Source: Solirubrobacterales bacterium
GTDB taxonomy: Bacteria > Actinomycetota > Thermoleophilia > Solirubrobacterales > Solirubrobacteraceae
NCBI GenBank assembly: GCA_009781575.1
Contig: WQXW01000012.1
Location: 1-14,553 of the forward strand
Direction of reading: 5' to 3'
DNA length: 14,553 nt
Shown: positions 6,219 through 13,653 of the stretch, piece after piece
Position numbering within the stretch: the stretch's first letter is position 1
Layout of the letters: the number at the start of each line of letters is the position of its first letter
Program-made: the position numbers and the translations under genes
The notes under the pieces: generated by a model
What the model was told of the DNA's origin: nothing
The model's input: the letters and a program-made list of their open reading frames with translations, nothing else
Database searches by the model: none

Positions 6219-7847
6219 CTACGCCACCGCGCCGGAGCCGGGCGCGTACTGAAAGAAGCCGGCGTCGGTGGCGCGCCCGAGGCGGCCGGCCAGCACCATG
6301 CGGCGCAGCGCGGGCGCGGGGCGGTAGCGCTCCTCGCGGTACTCGCGCTGGAGCGCCTCCACCAGCGCCAGCACATTGTCGAGCCCGATCTCATCGCCCC
6401 ACGCGAGCGGTCCGCGCGGGTGTTTGAGGCCCAGGACCATGCCGGTGTCGATGTCGCGCGCGCTGCCGACCCCTTCGCCGAGCGCGAAGGCGCACTCGTT
6501 GATCAGCTGGCCCACGATGCGGCCCAGCACCAGGCCGGGCGCGTCGCCGACCCAGAGGACACGCTTGCCGAGCGTGGCGAAGAACCGCTCGGCGCGCTCG
6601 GCGGCGGCGGGCGAGGAGGAGTCGGCGGCGGTCAGCTCGACCAGGCGCGCGGCGGACAGCGGGGGCAGCACGTGGAAGCCCACCGCGCTGCCGCCGGGAT
6701 CGAGCGAGGCGAGCGAGCCGGACTGGCAGAGGATCACACGGGGCGCGCCCGCGGCGTGGGGGGGCTCATCGTGGGGCGGCTCCTCGCATTCGAGCACCAG
6801 CGCGGGGAGCTCGGCCTCCAGTGGATCGGAGGGCGAGCGCACCTCGTAGCCGGCCTCGGAGGCGGTGTGGCGCAGCTGACTCGCGAGCGGCGTGCGGCCG
6901 CCGATCACCACCACCGCCTCGCCGTGCGCGGGCCGCCGCGCCGGCTCGGGAGCGTCGGGGTCGGCCGGGCGGTGCGGCCGCGCGCCGCTGTAGTCGTAGT
7001 AGCCGCGCCCCGCCTTGCGCCCGTGCAGGCCGGCGGCCACGAGGCGCGCCTGGATCGGTGAGGGGCGCCAGCGGGGCTCGCCGAAGGAGAGCTCATAGAA
7101 GGAGCGCGCGACATCGAAACCGGTGTCCACGCCGACGAGATCGCTCAGCTCGAACGGCCCCATCGGGAAGCCGCCCTCCAGGCGGCAGATCTCATCGATC
7201 GCGCTCACCTCGGCGATGCGCTCCGCCAGCAGGCGCAGTGCCTCCAGGCCGAACGGGCGGTTGCAGCGGTTGACCAGGAAGCCGGGCCCGTCGGAGGCGC
7301 GGATCACGGTCTTGCCCATCGCCTCGCCGGTGGCGGTGGCGAGGGACAGCGCGCGCTCGCCGGAGCGCTCGCCGGCGATAACCTCGACCAGGCGCATCAC
7401 GGGCGCGGGGTTGAAGAAGTGCATGCCCACCACGCGCTCGGGATGGGAGGCGCCGGCGGCGACCGCGGTGACCGGCAGCGAGGAGGTGTTGGTGGCGAGC
7501 ACGCACTCCCCACCGACGACCTCGCACAGCTGGCGATAGAGCTCGTGCTTGAGCTGCAGGCGCTCGGGGGCGGCCTCGATCACCAGATCGCACTGCGCCA
7601 GCGCGGCCAGCTCGCCCGCGGCCTCCAGCCGATCGCCGGCGGCGGCGGCGTCGTGTGAGGAGATGCGGCCCCGCTGCGCTTCGCGCGCGAGCCCTTCGCG
7701 CGCGCGCGCCGCCCCGCGCTCGAGCGCGTCGGCGAGCGGGTCGTAGAGGAGCGCGCGCTCGGCGATGCGGCAGGCGAGCTGCGCGATGCCCGCGCCCATC
7801 GTGCCGGCGCCCAGCACGCCGATGATCCGCGCCGCGGGGGCGTCCAT
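6219..7847 (-). CDS. 3-hydroxyacyl-CoA dehydrogenase (PaaC/PaaH-like, two C-terminal domains)
   Basis: This 542-residue protein oxidises 3-hydroxyacyl-CoA to 3-oxoacyl-CoA with NAD. GAGTMG (13-18) is the NAD loop, LVIEAAPERLQLK (88-100) and NTSSLPV follow, and the catalytic His143 lies in GMHFFNPAPVMRLVEV. The first C-terminal domain is at about 188-290 (PMGPFELSDLVG). After a Pro-rich linker, residues 310-410 look like a worn second Rossmann domain: VVVIGGRTPLAS replaces the NAD loop and GFHVLPPLSAARLVEL echoes the active-site motif. A second C-terminal domain spans 430-510 (HPRGPLAWGDEIG). This duplicated layout is known from PaaC/PaaH-type enzymes. Its ATG is 4 bp after the acyl-CoA dehydrogenase stop, so the two are one operon. 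Confidence 0.92.
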   Translation of the reverse strand: MDAPAARIIGVLGAGTMGAGIAQLACRIAERALLYDPLADALERGAARAREGLAREAQRGRISSHDAAAAGDRLEAAGELAALAQCDLVIEAAPERLQLKHELYRQLCEVVGGECVLATNTSSLPVTAVAAGASHPERVVGMHFFNPAPVMRLVEVIAGERSGERALSLATATGEAMGKTVIRASDGPGFLVNRCNRPFGLEALRLLAERIAEVSAIDEICRLEGGFPMGPFELSDLVGVDTGFDVARSFYELSFGEPRWRPSPIQARLVAAGLHGRKAGRGYYDYSGARPHRPADPDAPEPARRPAHGEAVVVIGGRTPLASQLRHTASEAGYEVRSPSDPLEAELPALVLECEEPPHDEPPHAAGAPRVILCQSGSLASLDPGGSAVGFHVLPPLSAARLVELTAADSSSPAAAERAERFFATLGKRVLWVGDAPGLVLGRIVGQLINECAFALGEGVGSARDIDTGMVLGLKHPRGPLAWGDEIGLDNVLALVEALQREYREERYRPAPALRRMVLAGRLGRATDAGFFQYAPGSGAVA

Positions 7848-7851
7848 CGTG

Positions 7852-9012
7852 TCAGCTCGGCACGAGCGCGTTGACGCCGGTCATCGCGCGGCCGATGATC
7901 AGCTGCTGGATCTGCGAGGTGCCCTCGTACAGGGTGGTGACGCGCACGTCGCGGAAGTAGCGCTCGACGGGGTGGTCGTCGACGTAGCCGGCGCCGCCGT
8001 GCACCTGGATCGCGGTGTTGGAGCACCACACCGCGGCCTCGGTGGCGTGGAGCTTGGCGATCGAGGTCTCCACCGTGTTGGGGCGCCCGCGATCCTTCAG
8101 AAAGCCGGCGCGCCACACGAGCATGCGCGAGGCGTCGGTCTTCAGCACCATGTCGGCGATCATCGCCTGCACGAGCTGGAAGCTGGCGATCGGGCGGTCG
8201 AACTGCTCGCGCTCGGTGGCGTAGGCGACCGACTCCTCGACGCACCCCTGGCAGATGCCCACGCAGCCGGCGGCCACCGAGTAGCGCCCCGAGTCGAGCG
8301 AGGACATGGCCACCTTGAAGCCGTCGCCGATCTCGCCCAGCAGATCGTTCTCGCCGACCTCCACGTCTTCCAGCGCGATCGAGGCGGTGTCGGAGGCGTG
8401 CAGGCCCATCTTGTGCTCGATCGGGCTGGGCTGGAAGCCGGGCTGGTCGGTGTCGACCAGAAAGCAGCCCAGCCCGCGGTGGCCGAGCTCGGGATCGGTC
8501 TGGGCGAAGATCAGCGCCACCCTGGCGTAGTCGCCCATCGAGATCCACATCTTGGCGCCGTTGATCACCCAGCCGGAATCGGTGCGGCGCGCGCGCGTGC
8601 GCTGTTTGGCGGCGTCGGAGCCGGAGTCGGGCTCGGTGAGCCCGAAGCACCCGAGCCACTCGCCGGAGCAGAGCCGCGGCAGGTAGCGGTGCTTCTGCTC
8701 CTCGGTGCCCCACCGGAGGATCGCCGAGCAGACGAGCGAGGTCTGCACCGAGATGACCGTGCGCACCGATGAGCAGCCGCGCCCGATCTCCTCCACCACC
8801 AGGCCGTAGCTCAGATAGTCGAGGCCCGCGCCGCCGTACTCGCGGGGCACGATCGCGCCGAGGTAGCCCTGCTGGGCGAGCATGGCCACCAGCTCGAGGT
8901 CGAAGTGGTGGTTGCGCGCGTTCTGCTTGGCGCGCTCCACGATCTCCTTTTCGGTGAACTCGCGCGCGGTGCTGCGGATCAGCTGCTGCTCGTCGGTCAG
9001 GTCGAAATCCAT
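7852..9012 (-). CDS. Acyl-CoA dehydrogenase
   Basis: This 386-residue FAD enzyme introduces the first double bond in beta-oxidation of acyl-CoA. The signature CFGLTEPDSGSDAA lies mid-protein, with GAKMWISMGDYAR after it. The catalytic Glu363 sits in LYEGTSQIQQL near the C-terminus, as in short- and medium-chain acyl-CoA dehydrogenases. I chose the ATG at 9012 because AGAGGAG lies about 5 bases upstream and MDFDLTDEQQLI is the family's normal beginning. An in-frame extension to 9183 would run through the dispersed repeat and is rejected. It is first in an operon with the 3-hydroxyacyl-CoA dehydrogenase, and the two catalyse steps one and three of the cycle. Chain length cannot be told. Confidence 0.94.
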   Translation of the reverse strand: MDFDLTDEQQLIRSTAREFTEKEIVERAKQNARNHHFDLELVAMLAQQGYLGAIVPREYGGAGLDYLSYGLVVEEIGRGCSSVRTVISVQTSLVCSAILRWGTEEQKHRYLPRLCSGEWLGCFGLTEPDSGSDAAKQRTRARRTDSGWVINGAKMWISMGDYARVALIFAQTDPELGHRGLGCFLVDTDQPGFQPSPIEHKMGLHASDTASIALEDVEVGENDLLGEIGDGFKVAMSSLDSGRYSVAAGCVGICQGCVEESVAYATEREQFDRPIASFQLVQAMIADMVLKTDASRMLVWRAGFLKDRGRPNTVETSIAKLHATEAAVWCSNTAIQVHGGAGYVDDHPVERYFRDVRVTTLYEGTSQIQQLIIGRAMTGVNALVPS

Positions 9013-9079
9013 GTGTCTCCTCTGAGGGGGAAAATAGCGTTGAGGCGGCGGGCCGGTGGGCGGGCAGCGAGGACAGCGA

Positions 9080-9206
9080 CGGGAATCCGGCGCGGCGGCC
9101 GCGAACGCACCTGCCGCAGGCGCCGTTGGGGGATTTGTTTTGAGGATTCGTTCCGCGCGGAACGAATCCAAAAAACAAAACACGCAACGGCCGGAGCTCG
9201 GCCGCC
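9080..9206 (-). repeat. Dispersed palindromic repeat, copy 2 (perfect 26-bp core palindrome)
   Basis: Copy 2 is inverted relative to copies 1 and 3. Its core at 9144-9169 is GGATTCGTTCCGC followed by its exact reverse complement, a perfect 26-bp palindrome. The wider 68-bp dyad (9123-9190, CCGTTG to CAACGG) pairs at about 29 of 34 positions, because here TTTGTTTTGA faces AAAAAACAAAA. No U-tract follows the stem in either direction. It lies in the 324-bp gap between glyS and the acyl-CoA dehydrogenase gene. Confidence 0.88.
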
Positions 9207-9249
9207 ACCGCCACCGCTACCGGCACCGCCACCGGCACCGCCGCCGCTG
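9201..9249. repeat. Triplet-rich low-complexity tract
   Basis: The tract is made of CCACCG/GCACCG units and includes an exact 12-bp duplication of ACCGGCACCGCC (9219-9242). It sits in the glyS to acyl-CoA dehydrogenase gap beside repeat copy 2. I see no coding sense in it. Confidence 0.65.
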
Positions 9250-9260
9250 GGGCTGGCTCC

Positions 9261-9281
9261 GGCGCATTTTGCAGAAATCTG
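9261..9281 (-). repeat. Short second repeat module next to copy 2
   Basis: Read on the minus strand this begins CAGATTTCTGCAAAATG and matches 10966-10986 at 17 of 21 positions. In this region it precedes the palindromic core on the minus strand, whereas near copy 3 it follows it. The piece also contains a small stem GCAG/CTGC (9271-9282). The remaining stretch 9283-9336 shows nothing clear. Confidence 0.4.
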
Positions 9282-9336
9282 CGGCCGTTGTCCTCTCAGA
9301 GGCACACGCCTCCTCGACGCGGCGGTGGGCGGCACG

Positions 9337-10722
9337 CTAGCTCTCCCCGCCCAGCTTGGGGCTGCGCCACTCGCGCGCCACGCGCGCGGCGAGCTCGGAG
9401 GGGAGTCCCTCGATCGGCAACCGCTCCTGCACGAGCGTGTCGCGGTCGCGCACCGTCACGGTGCGGTCGTCGAGGCTCTGGTGGTCGATGGTCACGCAGT
9501 AGGGCGTGCCGATCTCGTCCTGGCGGCGGTAGCGGCGCCCGATCGCGCCCCCGTCGTCGTACTCGGCCTGTACCAGCGCGCGCAGCGCGCGCCACACCTC
9601 CCGGGCCAGCTCGGGCTGTGCGTCCCGGTTGACCAGCGGCAGCACGGCCACCTTGACCGGCGCGAGACGGGGGTGCAGGCGCAGCACGGTGCGCCGCTCG
9701 CCCTCGCCGGCGCCCTCGCGCGCGACCACTTCCTCGTCGTAGGCGTCGACCAGGAAGGCCAGCGTCGCGCGATCGGCCCCCGCGGCGGGCTCGATCACAT
9801 GTGGCACGTACCGCTCGCCGCTGCCCTGGTCGAAGTAGTCGAGCTTCTCGCCCGAGTGGCGCGCGTGCTGGGTGAGGTCGAAGTCGCCGCGGTTGGCGAT
9901 GCCCTCGAGCTCCGACCAGCGGGCTCCGCCGACGGAGTCGGTGGACGGGAAGAGGTACTCCACGTCGCTGGTGGCGGAGGAGTAGTGGGAGAGCTCCTCG
10001 GGATCGTGCGCGCGCAGGCGCAGGTGGTCGGGGCGGATGCCGAGCTCCACGTACCAGCGCATGCGCTCGGCCAGCCAGTACTCGAACCACCGCTCCGCGT
10101 CGTGGGGGGGCACGAAGAACTCCATCTCCATCTGCTCGAACTCGCGTGTGCGAAAGATGAAGTTGCCGGGCGTGATCTCGTTGCGAAACGACTTGCCCAC
10201 CTGGGCGATGCCGAAGGGCGGCTTCTTGCGCGAGAACTGGAGCACGTTCTTGAAGTTGATGAAGATGCCCTGCGCGGTCTCCGGGCGCAGGTAGGCCGTG
10301 GCGCCGGACTCCTTGACCGGCCCGATCGTGGTCTCGAACATGAGGTTGAAGTCGCGCGCGTCGGTGAGCGAGCATTCCTCGTATTCGCCGGGGTGCTTGG
10401 AGGGCTTGCGCCCGCACTGCAGCTCTCCAAGCTGATCGGCGCGAAAGCGCCGGCCGCAGGTGCGGCAGTCGACCATGGGGTCGGTGAAACCGGTGAGGTG
10501 GCCGGAGGCCTCCCACACGCGCGGGTGCTGGAGGATCGCGGAGTCGAGCGCCACGATGTCGTCGCGCTCGGAGAGCATCGCGCGCCACCATTCGCCCCTG
10601 ACGTTGCCCTTGAGCAGCACGCCGTAGTGACCGAAGTCGTAGGTGGAGCCCACGCCGCCGTATATCTCCGAGGAGGGAAAGATGAAGCCGCGGCGCTTGG
10701 ACAGCGCGACGATCTTCTCCAT
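9337..10722 (-). CDS. glyS: Glycyl-tRNA synthetase, alpha2 (eukaryote/archaeal-like) type
   Basis: This 461-residue class II synthetase attaches glycine to tRNA-Gly. The start MEKIVALSKRRGFIFPSSEI followed by YGG matches the normal beginning of this type. A likely zinc site is formed by Cys86, Cys89, Cys103 and Cys117. RPETAQGIFINFKNV (146-160) and motif 2 FRNEITPGNFIFRTREFEQ (179-197) belong to the catalytic core. The C-terminal anticodon-binding domain starts near RLHPRLAPVKVAVLPLVNR. I prefer the ATG at 10722, with GGAG about 9 bases upstream. The frame is open to a GTG at 10821, which would add a 33-residue Pro/Ser-rich tail; this cannot be excluded. I see no T-box sequence upstream. Repeat copies 2 and 3 flank the gene. 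Confidence 0.93.
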   Translation of the reverse strand: MEKIVALSKRRGFIFPSSEIYGGVGSTYDFGHYGVLLKGNVRGEWWRAMLSERDDIVALDSAILQHPRVWEASGHLTGFTDPMVDCRTCGRRFRADQLGELQCGRKPSKHPGEYEECSLTDARDFNLMFETTIGPVKESGATAYLRPETAQGIFINFKNVLQFSRKKPPFGIAQVGKSFRNEITPGNFIFRTREFEQMEMEFFVPPHDAERWFEYWLAERMRWYVELGIRPDHLRLRAHDPEELSHYSSATSDVEYLFPSTDSVGGARWSELEGIANRGDFDLTQHARHSGEKLDYFDQGSGERYVPHVIEPAAGADRATLAFLVDAYDEEVVAREGAGEGERRTVLRLHPRLAPVKVAVLPLVNRDAQPELAREVWRALRALVQAEYDDGGAIGRRYRRQDEIGTPYCVTIDHQSLDDRTVTVRDRDTLVQERLPIEGLPSELAARVAREWRSPKLGGES

Positions 10723-10847
10723 GGTCACCGGCTCCGCGGGCGACGGTGCAGGGGGGCTGGGCGGCGGTGTGTCGCTCACGGGAGGGGGATCGTATTGGGT
10801 GGGGCTCCCCTGGACGGACACAGCTCAGCCCTGGCTGGGTCGGCGAC
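10723..10847 (-). other. glyS upstream stretch, open but probably non-coding
   Basis: The glyS frame continues here as a Pro/Ser-rich stretch (PPPSPPAPSPAEPV) to a GTG at 10821 that lacks a good ribosome site. No clear promoter could be picked out. It is either the glyS leader or a disordered N-terminal extension. Confidence 0.4.
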
Positions 10848-10975
10848 GCCGGTCGCGAGCAGCGGCCGTGTCGTTTTTTGTTTTGAGGATTGGTTCCGCG
10901 CGGAACGAATCCTCTTTTCGAATCCCCCAACGCCGCCTCCGACAGATGTGTTCGAGGCCCCGCGCCAGATTCCCG
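10848..10975 (+). repeat. Dispersed palindromic repeat, copy 3
   Basis: Same orientation as copy 1. The core at 10887-10912 is GGATTGGTTCCGC then GCGGAACGAATCC, with one mismatched pair, and the stem extends by GA/TC to 10885-10914. The 68-bp dyad is 10866-10933; its outer ends have drifted (CCGTGT, AACGCC). The flank CGCCTCCGACAGATGTGTTC matches copy 1 at 19 of 20 positions. It lies between divergent genes, where there is no upstream plus-strand transcript to terminate, although TCTTTTCG follows the stem. Confidence 0.85.
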
Positions 10976-10999
10976 CAAAATGTGCATTTTCGCATTTTC
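10966..10999 (+). repeat. Second repeat module beside copy 3, with 8-bp duplication
   Basis: CAGATTCCCGCAAAATG (10966-10982) is the counterpart of the module at 9261-9281. It runs into the inverted repeat AAAATG/CATTTT (10977-10990) and an exact tandem GCATTTTC (10984-10991, 10992-10999). The AT-rich character against a GC-rich background is notable. The remaining stretch to the ATG at 11059 shows no clear motif. Confidence 0.4.
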
Positions 11000-11058
11000 G
11001 CGCCCAGAGCTCTGTCGCAGGAGACGGGCCCCCGGCGCCGCGCGGGCGTGCCCCTAAC

Positions 11059-11580
11059 ATGGCGGCGCCGATGGCGAGAGTGCTGATCGTTGGGGGCGGG
11101 TGCAGGGGCGTGGAGCTGGCGCGGGTGGCGTGCGCGGAGGGTCACGCGGTGCGCGTCGTCACGCGGCGCGGGGCGCGCGCGGGGGAGATCGAGCGAGTGG
11201 GCGCGGAGTGCGTGGTGGGCGACCCGGATCGCCTGGGCACGTTGCGCGGCGCGCTGGAGGGTGTGACGATCGCATGCTGGCTCCTCGGCACCGCGCGCGG
11301 CGAGGAGTGCCAGGTGCGCGCGTTGCACGGCGCGCGGCTGCGCGCGTTTCTGGCGCACACGATCGACACGACCGTGCGGGGCCTGGCGTATGAGGCGGCG
11401 GGCACCGTCGCGCCCGAGCTGCTCGCCGGCGGGTGGCGTGCGGTGGAGGAGGCGAGCGCGCGCCACGCGATCCCCGCGCGCGCGATCCGCGCGGACCCGG
11501 CCGAGCGCGGGCGTTGGCTGGCGGATGCGCGCGCGCAGCTCGACTCGCTGCTCAGTGGAGAGTGGCGCTATCCTCAATGA
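11059..11580 (+). CDS. Small NAD(P)-binding Rossmann-fold protein
   Basis: This 173-residue protein starts with a dinucleotide-binding strand-loop-helix, RVLIVGGGCRGVELARVA, at about residues 6-23. VRVVTRRG and GVTIACWLLGTARGEE follow, as in atypical short-chain dehydrogenase or NmrA-like proteins. It is much shorter than typical members (250-300) and lacks an evident YxxxK motif, so it may be a sensor or a reduced family member; I cannot name a substrate. ATGs at 11059 and 11071 are both possible and neither has a good ribosome site. It is 52 bp upstream of the sulfurtransferase gene on the same strand, probably in one transcript. Confidence 0.7.
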   Translation: MAAPMARVLIVGGGCRGVELARVACAEGHAVRVVTRRGARAGEIERVGAECVVGDPDRLGTLRGALEGVTIACWLLGTARGEECQVRALHGARLRAFLAHTIDTTVRGLAYEAAGTVAPELLAGGWRAVEEASARHAIPARAIRADPAERGRWLADARAQLDSLLSGEWRYPQ

Positions 11581-11632
11581 CAATCACCTGAAAGTCGATC
11601 GGAATTCCCAAAACCCAGAGGAGGGCGGCGCG

Positions 11633-12474
11633 TTGTCCGAGTATGCAAAGGAGGTCCTCGTCGAGCCGGGGTGGCTCGAGGAGCACCTCCACGACGACAG
11701 CATCCGGATCGTGGAGGTCGACGAGAACCCCGCGCTCTACGGGGAGGCGCACGTGCCGGGCGCGATCGGATTCGACTGGAAGGCCGACCTGCAGGACCCC
11801 GTGCGCCGTGACTTCCTCGGGCCGGAGGAGTTTGGCGCGCTGTTCGGCTCGCGCGGCATCTCCGACGACCACACGATCGTGCTGTACGGCGATCGCAACA
11901 ACTGGTTCGCCGCCTACACCTACTGGTACCTGAAGTACTACGGCCACGAAAAGGTGCTCCTGCTGAACGGCCCGCGCGAAAAGTGGATCGCCGACGGGCG
12001 GCCGACCTCGACGGAGGCGCCCGGCCACGAGCCGGAGGGGTTCACCGCGAAGCCCGCGGACGAGGCGATCAGGGCGCGCCGCGACGAGGTGCTGGGCGCG
12101 GTGCTGAGCGACACCAAGCTGGTCGACGTGCGCTCGCCGGCGGAGTTTGCGGGCGAGATCATCTCGCCGCCGGGCTACGAGCAGGAGGGAGCGCAGCGCG
12201 GGGGCCACATCCCCGGCGCGGCCTCGATCCCGTGGGCGCAGCGGTGCACGAGGACGGCACGGTCAAGTCGGCGGAGGAGCTGCGGGAGCTGTACGGCTCC
12301 AAGGGCGTGTTGGACGGCCAGGAGATCATCGCCTACTGCCGCATCGGCGAGCGCTCGGCGCACACCTGGTTCGTGCTCCACGAGCTGCTGGGCAAGAGCG
12401 ACGTCAAGAACTACGACGGCTCGTGGACGGAGTGGGGCAGCCTCGTGGGGGTGCCGGTCGCGACCGGTCCGTGA
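11633..12474 (+). pseudogene. Thiosulfate/3-mercaptopyruvate sulfurtransferase (SseA-like), one-base frameshift
   Basis: Two rhodanese domains are readable. The N-terminal one ([20 protein letters not shown]) has Asp in place of the cysteine, as is normal for this group. The C-terminal one holds the active-site loop [12 protein letters not shown], with the Cys codon at 12337-12339. Between [13 protein letters not shown] and [13 protein letters not shown] the frame changes near 12240-12244; one extra base would restore the usual WAQAVHEDG. The full product would be about 280 residues, transferring sulfur to cyanide or thiols. As written, the cysteine is lost and the first frame reads on as nonsense. 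Start: TTG at 11633, with GAGGAGG at 11618-11624. It may be a sequencing error in an intact gene. Confidence 0.85.
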
Positions 12475-13030
12475 GCGGCGCCACGCGCGCGAGCAGCTCG
12501 TCGATGATGCGCGCGGTGGCGCCCCAGACGAGGTTGCCTCCCACCAGGAACCCGTCGGTCTCGAAGGTGAAGCCGTGGCGTGTGATCGCCTGGCGGGTGC
12601 GCCCGGATGCGATGTCGTCCAGCGCGAGCTCCAGCACCGCGTCGACCTCTCCGGGCGACACCGTCCAGGCGGCGCGTGGGGATATGAGCCCGACGAAGGG
12701 CTGGATCGCGTAGTTGGTCACGAACGTGGATGTGCGCGGGAGCGCGCCCACCAGTGCGACCTCGCGGGCGGGCAGCCCGATCTCCTCCTCGGCCTCGCGC
12801 AGCGCGGTGTCGATCAGCGAGGCGTCGGCGGGATCGCGCCGTCCCCCCGGGAACGCGATCTCGCCGGCGTGGCGGCGCAGGTCGGCGCGCCGGCGCGTGA
12901 GCACCGCGTACAGGCGGCGGTGGCGCTCGAAGAGCGCCACCAGCACTGCGGCGGGCGCCTGGCCGTCCATCGGGGCCAGCTCGGCGGCGGCGCGGGCATC
13001 CAGCAGTGCTCCGCGCAGCTCGGCGGCCAA
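12404..13030 (-). CDS. Nudix hydrolase, probable CoA pyrophosphatase (NudL-like)
   Basis: The domain cleaves the pyrophosphate of coenzyme A or its esters. [20 protein letters not shown] (42-61) matches the CoA signature that precedes the Nudix box in this family. The box itself, [20 protein letters not shown] (63-82) followed by EIGL, has the one-residue-longer spacing found in NudL; the metal ligands are in REAEEE. Start unclear: GGAG follows the OsmC-gene stop in the same frame, but the codon at the right distance (13105) is GTC. TTG at 13030 is the first standard start, and ATG at 12970 is possible. The last 24 codons overlap the end of the sulfurtransferase gene tail to tail. Probably co-transcribed with the OsmC-like gene. 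Confidence 0.87.
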   Translation of the reverse strand: MAAELRGALLDARAAAELAPMDGQAPAAVLVALFERHRRLYAVLTRRRADLRRHAGEIAFPGGRRDPADASLIDTALREAEEEIGLPAREVALVGALPRTSTFVTNYAIQPFVGLISPRAAWTVSPGEVDAVLELALDDIASGRTRQAITRHGFTFETDGFLVGGNLVWGATARIIDELLARVAPLTDRSRPAPPRGCPTPSTSRRSS

Positions 13031-13114
13031 GCGGCCGCCCGGGCCGTCGGCCAGGTGGGCGGGGCCGTCGGCCGGCCGCGCGGAGCCGTCGGCGTGCGCG
13101 GTGACGGGGTCTCC

Positions 13115-13522
13115 TCAGGCGGTCAGCTGCACGCGCTCGACGCGTTCGCGGAACATGACCTCGCCGTCGAGCGCGCGGTGCACGGGGCACTTGGCGGCGA
13201 TCACGCAGAGGCGCTCGGCCTGCTCGTCGGAGAGCTCGGCGGGCAGGCGCAGCACGAGATCGAAGCGGGTGGGCGTGCCGCGCTCGGCGGGCGTGTACTG
13301 GACGTCCACCTCCACGTGGCCGACCCCCCAGCCCTTGCGCGCGGCGTACATCTCGAGCGTGATCGCGGTGCAGGAGGCGAGGCTGGCGGCCAGCAGCTCC
13401 TGAGGATCGGGCCCGGTGTCGGTGCCGCCGGCCTCCAGGGTCTCGTCCACGGTGATCAGATGCCCGCGCACGCGCACGGTGTGTCGGAACCCCGAGTTGG
13501 CGCGCTCGGCGGTGGCCTGCAT
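13115..13522 (-). CDS. OsmC/Ohr-family protein
   Basis: This 135-residue protein belongs to the OsmC family of thiol-dependent hydroperoxide reductases. The two expected cysteines are Cys51 in LLAASLASCTAITLEMYA and Cys112 in AAKCPVHRAL. GPDPQELL (37-44) is the common motif ahead of the first cysteine. The family reduces organic hydroperoxides in the cytoplasm. I took the ATG at 13522, with AAGGG about 9 bases upstream. A GTG at 13546 with GGAGG further upstream is an alternative adding eight residues. The stop codon overlaps the presumed ribosome site of the Nudix gene, so translation of the two is probably coupled. Confidence 0.9.
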   Translation of the reverse strand: MQATAERANSGFRHTVRVRGHLITVDETLEAGGTDTGPDPQELLAASLASCTAITLEMYAARKGWGVGHVEVDVQYTPAERGTPTRFDLVLRLPAELSDEQAERLCVIAAKCPVHRALDGEVMFRERVERVQLTA

Positions 13523-13653
13523 GCTTCTGGACCCTTGGTTGCTCACTGTGGATGCACCTCCATGGTATCTGGGTGGGGCCCTCCTCCAGGGGGTTCGGCG
13601 AGCGCTCGACCGTGGTGGTTGCGCCGACCATTTTGGCTGCCCATACGCGACCC

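Noticed and set aside
9013..9183. N-terminal extension of the acyl-CoA dehydrogenase to 9183
   Set aside because: It would translate the dispersed repeat (FLDSFRAERIL), lies upstream of a strong ribosome site and has no family similarity.
10723..10847. T-box riboswitch in the glyS leader
   Set aside because: I looked for the conserved T-box core on the minus strand and did not find it.
8905..11058. Very long plus-strand frame running into the Rossmann protein at 11059
   Set aside because: It lies antisense to the glyS and acyl-CoA dehydrogenase genes and crosses two repeat copies. Only the part after 11059 looks like protein.
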